Source of the DNA: Planctomycetaceae bacterium
Lineage (GTDB): Bacteria > Planctomycetota > Planctomycetia > Isosphaerales > Isosphaeraceae
Direction: 5' to 3'
NCBI GenBank assembly: GCA_019232645.1
Contig: JAFANO010000604.1
Location: 1 to 15,285, forward strand
DNA: 15,285 nucleotides
Shown: piece after piece, positions 1 through 6,332 of the stretch
Numbering within the stretch: the stretch's first letter is position 1
How the letters are laid out: every line of letters begins with the position of its first letter
Notes under the pieces: generated by a model
What the model saw: the letters and a program-made list of their open reading frames with translations, nothing else
What the model was told of the DNA's origin: nothing
The model's database searches: none
Made by a program: the position numbers and the translations under genes

Positions 1-212
1 TCTCCCGCCCCGCCGATCAGATCTCGCTGTACGAGGTCCTCGTCGCGATCGACGGCCCGGGAGAGCCCTCCCGCGAGTCCCTGGAGCCGGCCGCGCAGGC
101 GCTGGCGAGCGTCTGGGAGAACATTTGCGCCGCAAAGCGCGTCGTCCTGGAGAAGACCACGATCGCGCAGCTCGCGGCCTCCGGGGCGTCGGGCAAGGAC
201 TGGGTCATCTGA
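1..212 (+). CDS. Rrf2 family transcriptional regulator, C-terminal part (5' end outside window)
   Basis: An open frame enters from the left edge (first full codon at 3) and ends at TGA 210-212, leaving 69 residues. The visible part begins 'SRPADQISLYEVLVAIDGP' and continues to a helix with 'VWENICAAKRVVLEKTTIAQLA'. In Rrf2 regulators this corresponds to the end of the winged helix ('L.rpp..Isl.eV..aieg') and the dimerisation helix, where the family reads 'vw......~~~L...tladL'. Rrf2 proteins are dimeric DNA-binding repressors or activators, and some sense iron-sulfur clusters through three cysteines. Only one cysteine is visible here and the usual three-cysteine cluster is not seen, so Fe-S sensing is not supported. 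The 217 bases to the next, convergent gene hold only a GC palindrome (394-405) and no convincing terminator. The family call is good; the regulated genes are unknown. Confidence 0.75.
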   Translation, partial: SRPADQISLYEVLVAIDGPGEPSRESLEPAAQALASVWENICAAKRVVLEKTTIAQLAASGASGKDWVI

Positions 213-429
213 CGGAGGAGTTCGGCACTCCGGGAGATTCTCTCCGCGATTTCTGGGGGTTGTTCGCGGCATCCGCCCGGCATTCGCCAGTGACCCGAGG
301 ACGATCCGCCGACCGGTTCGCGGCGGCGCGGGGGACACACCGGCCACGTCCGTCAGCCACCTGATCGCGTCCTCCGTGTCCCGACATCGGGCTCCCCGGC
401 CGGGGCCGGGGCGGCTCCCGGAGGAGGGC

Positions 430-3345
430 TCACCCGAGGGTGATATCGACCCGCGCGATCTCGTGGGGCCTCAGGTCGATCAGGACCGCGTCGCCGTCGA
501 CGGTCAGGTCGACGATCGGCTCGTTCTGGAAGTCGATCAGCCTGGCCCAGACGGGGTTGCGGAAGGTCCGGAGGCGGCAGCGGGCGGGGGTGCCGGCGGC
601 CTCGACGAGGTGGAAGACGACGCCCCAGCCCCGGCCGTCGCCGGAGGGGTCGGCGTACTCGACGCGGGTGACGGCGACGGCCTTGGTGTCGAGATGGAAG
701 AGCCAGCCGGTCGGTCCCGTCGGGGGCGGGCCGGCGTCGGTCGGCACGACGAAGGCCGGGGAGATCAGGTCGACCGCGGCGTGGAACGGGTGCTCCAAGT
801 CGAGCGCGACGCCGAGGCGAAACGTCCTCGCTGCCTCCCGCCCGGCGATCAGGAGCGTGTCGAGCATCCGGGTCCCGTGGCGGCGGTGGTGCGCCAGGCC
901 GCCGAAGAGCACGGCGGTGCGCTGGCGACGGGTCGAGATGTCGAAGGCGTCGGGCGTCTCGGGGCGGTCGACCTCGGTCAGCTCGGGGGCGAGCAGGCAG
1001 GTCCTGCGGAGCATCGAGTCCGGGTCGAGCCAGGCCCAGCGGCAGGCGAGGTGATGGGTCCAGGGGTCGGCCTCGGCCGCGCGGTCGAGCCAGTCGGGGT
1101 CGAGTTCGCCGAGCGTGATGTCGAGCTCGAGGATCGGCCGGCCGCTCCAGAGTCGGTAGCGCTGGTGGAATGAGGCAAGCCGGCGGTCGTTGCGCGGGTC
1201 GGTGAGGGTCCCGCGCGCGACCGCCTGGACCAGCGCGGGGCCGGCGTAATCGATCGCGAAGGATTCGGACCGCATCCGGGTCATGGACGGCGACCCGTCG
1301 GGCCCGGTCAGGCCCGACACGACCAGGCGCTCGCCGATCCGGGCGGTGTCCTCCCGGGGCGACCGGATGCCTCGGATGCCTCCCGTCGCCTCGTCGATCT
1401 CGACGACCAGCGCCTCGTTGCGGAGGACCCGATCACGCGCCGAGAGTGCGCCGGCCGCCGCGGGCGGGACCTTGACGCTGGCCTCGCGGGGGACCCAGGC
1501 GAAGCCGAACGGGGGCAGCTCGACGACGGCCCAGACCCCGTCCGCGGTGGACTGCGCGGCGAGGAGCGGTCCTTCGGGCCGGAGGTCGAGCGCCGAGTCG
1601 GGCAGGTGCACGGCCGCCCGACGCGCGATGCCCAGGGGGTTGATCACGAGGTATCCGGGTCGGCCCGACCTTCCGGAGCCGACGAGCCCTCGGGCCAGGA
1701 TCGCGGCCCAGGCCGGTTCCTGGCGGTCGAGCCGCGTCCCGGCCTCGTCGAGACGGCCCGTCTCCAGTGCCGTCTCGGCGTCGGAGAGATCACCCTCGCC
1801 CGAGCCCGGTGCCCCGGTCGAGAGGCAGAGGGCGAAGGCGCGGAGGGTGCTCAGGGCGTCGACCCGGGCGCGGAGCCGGGTGTGCATCGCCCGGCGCGAG
1901 ATCGGCCGGGGGTCCCGGCGCGCGACCGCCTGGGCGAGATAGGGGGTGACGTACTCGTCGGGCCCGGGCCGGAAGTGCTCGAAAGGTCGGTCGGTCAGGT
2001 GGAAGTAGTCGTTGAGCGTGACCCACCGCGCCAGGACCGGCGAGTAGGTGGCGGCCCGGCGAAGGTCGGGATACCAGGGGGCGACCGGGCTCGGCCAGTG
2101 GACAAGCGGGAGCGTGGCGACGTGGTCGTCTTTCATCGTCAGGGCCAGCCGCCAGGGGATCTGGAGACCCGTCGCCGGCCGGTCGGCCCCGAGCGGAGGG
2201 CGGGTCAGCGTCTCCAGGGTCGATCCGTCGGGGGACTCCCAGAGCCGCTTGGACTCGGGCCGGATCGGGAACCGGCCGGCGTCGAACCCGAGGTGCACGG
2301 CGAACCGGAACCCGAACCGCTTGGCGAGCTGAGGGAGCTGGGGATAGAGCCCGAACCGGCGACGCGCGACGGTCTCGACGTGATGGCCGTCGAGGTGCCT
2401 CCGGTAGACCTCGGCCCCTCGGCGGAACTGCCAGGAGATCGACTCGATGGGCAAGAGGGGTTCGTCGACCTCATCATAGGCCCCGCCGACAACGTCGGCC
2501 CAGCCCTCGGAGATCGCCGCGCGGAGCGAGACGAGCCCGTCGGGGTCGCGCCCGGACAGCTCTTCGATCGCCCGGGCCGGGGCCAAGAACGTCACCGGGG
2601 TGCGCGTCGTCAGGGCGTCGGCCAGGGCGCCAACCGGGGTGGTCGGGTCGATGAGGCAGACGTCGATCAGGTAGGCGTCGACGGGGTAGAACCGCTCGCG
2701 GGCCTGGGTGAGCAGCTCGAACGCCGCGCGGAGGCGATTGACCGCGGCGGGGCGGTCTCCCGACCGCCAGGCGGCGGCCCCGGCCAGCACCTCACGGGTC
2801 AGGCTCTCCTTGTCGAGCCCCTCGACGTGCCCCATCGCGATCGTCAGGTCGCCGAGCCACCACCGCGCCGCGCCCAGCGCGAGGAAGTCGAGGGCGACCG
2901 GGTCGCCGGCCTCGCCCTCGTCGGCCCAGGAGGCCGATGCCGGGGCCGTGCCCAGCCGTTCGCGGATCGCCCGGAGCAGTGCGGGGCGGTCTCCCCCCGC
3001 CTCGACGACGATGCACCCGACGTCCTCGGCCCGGGTCCGGTAGCCCGCAGGGAGACGGTCGGCAGATCCGACGGCCAGGACCCGGACCTCGCGCGGGCTG
3101 GGGGACGTGGGGGACTCGACGCTCTCGACCTTCGGGAGCGCCCCGGCGAGGGCCAGGAGCGACGGGTGCCAGAGGGTCGAGGCCGCGCACCAGGTGGCCA
3201 GCGCGTCGCGGTCCGGGAGGCCGGCCGGCGGCTCCAGGCCCTCGTTGGCGATCAGGGCGACCAGAGACCAGCCGCCTCCGGTTGGCCCTGGCGCTACCGG
3301 GGCGTCCTGTCCCGGCGCCGCCGGGTCTGATGAGGACATGCTCAT
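430..3345 (-). CDS. Glycoside hydrolase family 38-like protein, probably catalytically degenerate
   Basis: The protein has 971 residues from the ATG at 3345. The frame stays open upstream to 3504, but that part overlaps the yceH coding frame, whereas GGAG nine bases before 3345 is a good ribosome binding site. ATG 3339 is an alternative. Residues 223-350 resemble the GH38 alpha-mannosidase N-terminal domain: 'YLIDVCLIDP' sits where the family has the zinc motif H-x-H-x-D, 'GWADVVGGAYDEVDEPLLPIES' (281-302) matches the 'G.w.ivGG..ve.D...p..Es' block, and 'RRRFGLYPQLPQLAKRFGF' (328-346) matches 'pD.FG....lPqi.kk.G'. Residues from about 600 on look like the GH38 beta-sandwich. The histidine of the zinc motif is Leu, the nucleophile Asp before FG is Arg330, and no HHDA-type motif is seen, so hydrolysis is doubtful. 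No signal peptide or membrane helix is evident. It lies four bases after yceH and is probably co-transcribed. The fold is an inference; a function cannot be named. Confidence 0.6.
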   Translation of the reverse strand: MSMSSSDPAAPGQDAPVAPGPTGGGWSLVALIANEGLEPPAGLPDRDALATWCAASTLWHPSLLALAGALPKVESVESPTSPSPREVRVLAVGSADRLPAGYRTRAEDVGCIVVEAGGDRPALLRAIRERLGTAPASASWADEGEAGDPVALDFLALGAARWWLGDLTIAMGHVEGLDKESLTREVLAGAAAWRSGDRPAAVNRLRAAFELLTQARERFYPVDAYLIDVCLIDPTTPVGALADALTTRTPVTFLAPARAIEELSGRDPDGLVSLRAAISEGWADVVGGAYDEVDEPLLPIESISWQFRRGAEVYRRHLDGHHVETVARRRFGLYPQLPQLAKRFGFRFAVHLGFDAGRFPIRPESKRLWESPDGSTLETLTRPPLGADRPATGLQIPWRLALTMKDDHVATLPLVHWPSPVAPWYPDLRRAATYSPVLARWVTLNDYFHLTDRPFEHFRPGPDEYVTPYLAQAVARRDPRPISRRAMHTRLRARVDALSTLRAFALCLSTGAPGSGEGDLSDAETALETGRLDEAGTRLDRQEPAWAAILARGLVGSGRSGRPGYLVINPLGIARRAAVHLPDSALDLRPEGPLLAAQSTADGVWAVVELPPFGFAWVPREASVKVPPAAAGALSARDRVLRNEALVVEIDEATGGIRGIRSPREDTARIGERLVVSGLTGPDGSPSMTRMRSESFAIDYAGPALVQAVARGTLTDPRNDRRLASFHQRYRLWSGRPILELDITLGELDPDWLDRAAEADPWTHHLACRWAWLDPDSMLRRTCLLAPELTEVDRPETPDAFDISTRRQRTAVLFGGLAHHRRHGTRMLDTLLIAGREAARTFRLGVALDLEHPFHAAVDLISPAFVVPTDAGPPPTGPTGWLFHLDTKAVAVTRVEYADPSGDGRGWGVVFHLVEAAGTPARCRLRTFRNPVWARLIDFQNEPIVDLTVDGDAVLIDLRPHEIARVDITLG

Positions 3346-3349
3346 GCAA

Positions 3350-4087
3350 TCAAGCTCCGAGCGCGTCCTTGAGGTTGCGGACCTCGGTCGAGAGGGCCTC
3401 GACGGTGCCCCGCAGCGCCTCGACCTCGGCGCGGAGCGCGGCGACCTCGGCCATCCAGGCCGGAGGGCCGCCTGCGGTCGTCCCCTCGGTTCGGACCACG
3501 ACACGGGCGGGCCGCTCCTCCTCCTCGTCGGCCACCGCGGCCTGCGCGAACGCCTGGCGGACCTTCTCGAGCTCGGCGGGCGGGTAGAGCCCGTGGGTCA
3601 CGACCACGCCTCGCTTCTGGCCGGGCGGCGACAGGTACACGACCAGCCCGCGACCGGACAGGGCCTCGAGCACCGCCTGGAGCGCGGCGAGGTCGGGGAA
3701 CGGCTCCATCCGGCTCGCCCGGTTCCGCAGGTCCCCCTCCGTCTGCGGGCCTCGGAGCATCAACTCGGCGATGACGGCCAGCTCCACCTTGCTGACCTTG
3801 AGCCAGTCGTAGAGCGTGTGCCTCCAGCGGACGACGCGGCCACCCGCCTCGACCATCACGGCCGCCCCCTTGTGCCGCAGGTCCTGGAGGACCTCCTCCA
3901 CGTCGTCGGCGTCGTAGTTGGTCACCGGGTCGCGGTTCGACTTCTGGTTGCAACCCGTGACGATCGCCGCGACGGTCAACGGGTAATATTCCGGGGTCGT
4001 CTTGGCCTTCTCGACCAGCACCCCCAGGACCCTCCGCTCGCGGGGGCTCAGAGGCACCCACGCTCGTTCGGCGGCCGGCGAACTCAT
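3350..4087 (-). CDS. yceH: YceH / DUF480 family winged-helix protein
   Basis: The 245-residue product opens with the diagnostic YceH block: 'LSPRERRVLGVLVEKAKTT' (13-31), then 'PEYYPLTVAAIVTGCNQKSN' (32-51) and 'RDPVTNYD' (52-59). Two winged-helix-like repeats follow (about 13-90 and 98-175, the second starting 'LKVSKVELAVIAELMLRGPQT'). After an acidic linker ('ADEEEERPA') the C-terminus (about 205-245) is a heptad-rich helix, 'AALRAEVEALRGTVEAL', likely a coiled coil. The family is widespread in bacteria and usually about 210-220 residues; this member is slightly longer through the linker and coiled coil. Its molecular role is poorly known, and DNA binding is plausible from the fold only. 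The ATG at 4087 has GAGGGTGG just upstream. Its TGA (3350-3352) lies four bases before the start of the GH38-like gene, which suggests one transcript. Confidence 0.9.
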   Translation of the reverse strand: MSSPAAERAWVPLSPRERRVLGVLVEKAKTTPEYYPLTVAAIVTGCNQKSNRDPVTNYDADDVEEVLQDLRHKGAAVMVEAGGRVVRWRHTLYDWLKVSKVELAVIAELMLRGPQTEGDLRNRASRMEPFPDLAALQAVLEALSGRGLVVYLSPPGQKRGVVVTHGLYPPAELEKVRQAFAQAAVADEEEERPARVVVRTEGTTAGGPPAWMAEVAALRAEVEALRGTVEALSTEVRNLKDALGA

Positions 4088-4181
4088 GATCCACCCTCAT
4101 GACCTGGGCGCGAGCATCATGGGGACGGCACACTCACCGGCCAGAGCGGTCGCGTCCGGCCGTCGCGTCCCTTCCCCCGGA

Positions 4182-4228
4182 GGGTCCGCCGCGCGGACCA
4201 CGCCAACCAAGGTCCACACCGCGGACCC
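4182..4228 (-). promoter_or_regulatory. Cluster of GGTCCGC half-sites able to form alternative hairpins
   Basis: Between the AhpD-like gene and yceH lies a perfect hairpin: GGTCCGC (4183-4189), loop CGC, GCGGACC (4193-4199). A second copy of the 3' arm, GCGGACCC (4221-4228), can also pair with GGGTCCGC at 4182-4189, and GGTCC at 4211-4215 can pair with GGACC at 4223-4227. The arms are therefore mutually exclusive. No T-run follows on the minus strand. It could be a terminator for the upstream gene, a leader structure for yceH, or an operator with paired half-sites. The base pairing is seen directly; any role is inferred. Confidence 0.35.
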
Positions 4229-4268
4229 TTCAGGAAATCACGAGCGAGAACCGTACTTCGACCGGCTC

Positions 4269-4793
4269 TCACGACGACTCTAGCTCCAGTTTCAACGTCT
4301 CGGTGACCCGGTTCGTGAAGTTGGCGATGCCGACGACCATGGCCAGCTCGACGATCTCGCGGTCGGAGAGGCGCTGACGCAGCCGGGTCATCAGCGACTC
4401 GCTGACGTTGATGTGGCGGGTCACCTCCTTGGCGTACTGCATCACGTCGAGCTGGAGCTCGTCGTAGGCGTCGCTGGTCTCGAACTTGGGCGTCTCGTTG
4501 ACCTGACGATCGTTGAGCCCCGCCTTCCGGCCGAAGTTCTGGTGATGGTGGAGGCAGTACTCACAGCCGTTGAGCTCGGAGGTCTTGATGTAAGCCAGCT
4601 CGCGCAACTTGGGGTCGAGCTTGGTCTTCGTGAGCGCGCTGTTGAGGGCGAGGAAGCCCTCGAACAGCGCGGGGCTGTGCGCCATCGCGCGGAAGACGTT
4701 GGGCACGGCGCCCACCTTCTTCTCCATGTTCTCGAGGATCGGGCGGACGTCCTCCGCCGCCTCGCCCTTCGAGACGTAACTGATGAGGGCCAT
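4269..4793 (-). CDS. Carboxymuconolactone decarboxylase family protein, AhpD-like
   Basis: The product has 174 residues and belongs to the CMD/AhpD fold. The redox site is 'SELNGCEYCLHHH' (72-84): Cys77 and Cys80 form the CxxC. Glu65 twelve residues before and His84 four residues after match the spacing of the Glu-Cys-Cys-His proton relay of AhpD. The N-terminal 'KVGAVPNVFRAMAHSPALFEGF' (26-47) is typical of the peroxidase-related CMD subfamily. It is predicted to be a cytosolic thiol-dependent (hydro)peroxide reductase; the physiological reductant is not visible. No ahpC neighbour is present. The ATG at 4793 follows GGGGAGGAAG at a suitable distance, and a sigma70-like promoter lies about 60 bases upstream, so the gene is probably expressed independently of the TIM-barrel gene behind it. 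Substrate specificity is uncertain; the family call is firm. Confidence 0.9.
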   Translation of the reverse strand: MALISYVSKGEAAEDVRPILENMEKKVGAVPNVFRAMAHSPALFEGFLALNSALTKTKLDPKLRELAYIKTSELNGCEYCLHHHQNFGRKAGLNDRQVNETPKFETSDAYDELQLDVMQYAKEVTRHINVSESLMTRLRQRLSDREIVELAMVVGIANFTNRVTETLKLELESS

Positions 4794-4850
4794 TAGGCTT
4801 CCTCCCCGTGTGGTGATGGACGGCTCGACCTTGGAAATGCCCGAAACTTC

Positions 4851-4879
4851 ATCCTAGCGGTGGGCCGGTGGGGTCACAA
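4851..4879 (-). promoter_or_regulatory. Sigma70-like promoter of the AhpD-like gene
   Basis: On the minus strand TTGTGA (4879-4874) and TAGGAT (4856-4851) are separated by exactly 17 bases. Each matches the consensus at four of six positions. Transcription would start near 4844, giving a leader of about 50 bases before the ATG at 4793. The -35 box lies two bases past the stop codon of the upstream gene. This is a pattern match only. Confidence 0.45.
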
Positions 4880-4880
4880 G

Positions 4881-5669
4881 TCACAGGCGATTGAGCCGGC
4901 CGGCCATCGCGGTGAATTGCGGGCCGGCGGGGCGCGTGGGGTCGGGCCAGATGGTCAGGAAGCCTCGGTAGTCGATCTCCTCGAGGGCGCCGAGGTACTC
5001 CTCCCAGTCGAGGCCGCCGGCGGTGGAGCCGAGGCCTCGGGGGTCGGCGGTCAGGAGCTGCGGCCGGGCGGTCGAGGCGTCGCTGGCGTAGGCGTGCGCC
5101 ACCCAGGGGCCGAGGTCGCGCGTGGTGGCCACGGGGTCGATCCGTCGCTGCAACAGGCTGGCCGGGTCGATACTGGCGGCCAGGCCTTCGGACTCGAGGG
5201 CGTCGAGGATCGGGCGGAGCGCGCTGCCGGGCTCGGTCCCCGTCTCGATCGCGAGCCGGACGCCGAGATGATCGGCGCGGCGGCCCAGCTCGGTCAAGGC
5301 GTGGAGGAAGGCCTCGCGCCGGGGGGCGTCCGACTCGTCCGGGACCGCGCCGACGCGGGCCAGGACGAGCCGGGTTCCCAGCTCGTAGGCCAGGGTGAAG
5401 GCCCGCGCGGCGCGCCGGAGGCGGTCGTCGAGCTGGTCGGTCGTGTCGAACGAGCGTCGGGTCGGCAGGTGCATGGCGATGAGCGCCACCTCGATCGAAC
5501 GCAGGAGATGCCTCAGCTCGCGTCGGCCGGTCTCGGTGAGCCGGTCAGGCCCGAGGTCGCCGACGGCGTCGATGACGACGCCTCGGGCGCCGAGCCGCGC
5601 GGCCTCCTGGATCTGCTCCCGGACCGACGTGTTGGGAAGGAGTCGGAGCCCCAACGGGGTACGGATCAT
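4881..5669 (-). CDS. Sugar phosphate isomerase/epimerase-like TIM-barrel protein
   Basis: The chosen start is ATG 5669 (262 residues), because AAGGAA precedes it. The open frame continues to 5888, but that part translates a non-coding repeat. The chain shows xylose-isomerase-like (AP endonuclease 2 fold) barrel strands: 'LGARGVVIDAVGDL' (27-39), 'EVALIAMHLP' (60-69), 'LGTRLVLARVG' (97-107), 'GVRLAIETG' (136-144), 'GLAASIDPASLL' (162-173) and 'WVAHAYASDA' (189-198). Glu142 and Asp168 are likely metal ligands, and His192 and Asp197 fit the next ligand pair. The last strand reads 'GFLTIWPDP' (236-244), where the family normally ends in a metal-binding Glu ('G...iE'); here Trp occupies that place. 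It may therefore bind metal differently or act on another substrate. There is no signal peptide, so the protein is probably cytosolic. Substrate unknown. Confidence 0.75.
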   Translation of the reverse strand: MIRTPLGLRLLPNTSVREQIQEAARLGARGVVIDAVGDLGPDRLTETGRRELRHLLRSIEVALIAMHLPTRRSFDTTDQLDDRLRRAARAFTLAYELGTRLVLARVGAVPDESDAPRREAFLHALTELGRRADHLGVRLAIETGTEPGSALRPILDALESEGLAASIDPASLLQRRIDPVATTRDLGPWVAHAYASDASTARPQLLTADPRGLGSTAGGLDWEEYLGALEEIDYRGFLTIWPDPTRPAGPQFTAMAGRLNRL

Positions 5670-5820
5670 CGCGCATCGTTCCTTCAGCGGACGGTTGCCG
5701 ATCGGGCGCTCATCCGGCCTCGGCTCGAGGCCCGGGCCGTCCCTCCCGGGACCTCGCTCGGACCGGCAAGGAAGCGATTCCGGCTCACGGGAGTTCCCTG
5801 GTGCAGTCGTTGCGCGGGCC

Positions 5821-5903
5821 TTTCTCCCACCGCCATCCCGGCCCTCGCCCACATGGGGGCAGGGAGAAAAGCAGCCTTCCCCCCGCAAGGGCGGTGGAGA
5901 AAA
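5821..5903. repeat. REP-like imperfect inverted repeat
   Basis: The left arm TTTCTCCCACCGCC (5821-5834) is complementary to GGCGGTGGAGAAA (5890-5902) apart from one inserted base. Between the arms are further complementary CTCGCCCACATGGGGGCAGG-type blocks, and similar GC/GA-rich text continues to about 5945. Such CTCCC...GGGAG elements recur in intergenic DNA of several GC-rich bacteria. Only one copy lies in this window, so dispersal cannot be judged. It sits upstream of two divergent genes and could also form an mRNA leader hairpin. The pairing is seen; the repeat-family assignment is inferred. Confidence 0.5.
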
Positions 5904-6286
5904 GGGAGCCCTCCTCCCTGCAAGACGAGGATTGGGTGGGGGAATCGAGGCGAGCCCGAGACATCCTTTCTACACAGTTGCTTCACAATAGCCAGCGACT
6001 CTTGGACCGAGTACCCTTCGATCCTACCAAAAGTCTCCGATCGATGCGGATGGGATAGCGATCCCTCGTTGATGATCCGGTTCGATCGGCCCTGGTGACG
6101 ACCCCGTGTCGGCCCTCCATCCGCCGACATGAGGTCGGATTCACAAGGGGCGGGGAACGCAATCCGGGATCGCCGGCGCCATCATGCCCGACCCCAGCCC
6201 GGGGCAATAATGCCCTTTCACGCCGAGGGTCGGCCTGGGTTAATATGGATTCTAGACTCGTGGCAGGCCTTCGGCGACCGACCTGC

Positions 6287-6318
6287 CCCCTGATGTCCGT
6301 CTCCCCTGATGTCCGTCT
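6287..6318 (+). repeat. Perfect 16-bp tandem duplication at the pabB start
   Basis: CCCCTGATGTCCGTCT occurs twice without a gap (6287-6302 and 6303-6318). Each copy holds an ATG, at 6293 and 6309. They are 16 bases apart, so in different frames, and only the second is in frame with pabB. Neither has a purine-rich site in front. The duplication looks like a slippage event in the leader. Confidence 0.8.
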
Positions 6319-6322
6319 CTTC

Positions 6323-6328
6323 GAGGGA
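6323..6328 (+). promoter_or_regulatory. Ribosome binding site favouring GTG 6333 for pabB
   Basis: GAGGGA at 6323-6328 lies four bases before GTG 6333 (six bases from the GAGG core). ATG 6309, eight codons upstream in the same frame, is preceded by CCCCTG without a Shine-Dalgarno match. This decides for the GTG start, though not conclusively. Confidence 0.5.
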
Positions 6329-6332
6329 ATTC

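Larger units (their letters stand above)
5670..6332. other. Non-coding region between divergent genes
   Basis: These 663 bases separate the TIM-barrel gene (-) from the pab operon (+). The left half holds the REP-like repeat listed separately. Open frames crossing it on both strands are low-complexity Pro/Arg/Gly translations without family features. On the right are a small hairpin GGGCA-ATAA-TGCCC (6202-6215) followed by TTT, and TAATAT at 6241-6246, a possible -10 box for the operon with only a poor -35 (TTTCAC, 6216-6221). A 16-bp duplication abuts pabB. No RNA gene or riboswitch was recognised. Confidence 0.5.

Noticed and set aside
394..405. CCCCGGCCGGGG palindrome as a terminator between the Rrf2 and GH38-like genes
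   Set aside because: A short self-complementary GC run with no loop and no T-tract. It is expected by chance in such GC-rich DNA.
1606..3330. 574-codon plus-strand open frame opposite the GH38-like gene
   Set aside because: Arg/Gly/Pro/Val-rich translation with no family motifs. It is the mirror of a high-GC coding strand.
5670..5888. N-terminal extension of the TIM-barrel protein
   Set aside because: It translates repeat-like intergenic DNA. ATG 5669 has a ribosome binding site and matches the first barrel strand.
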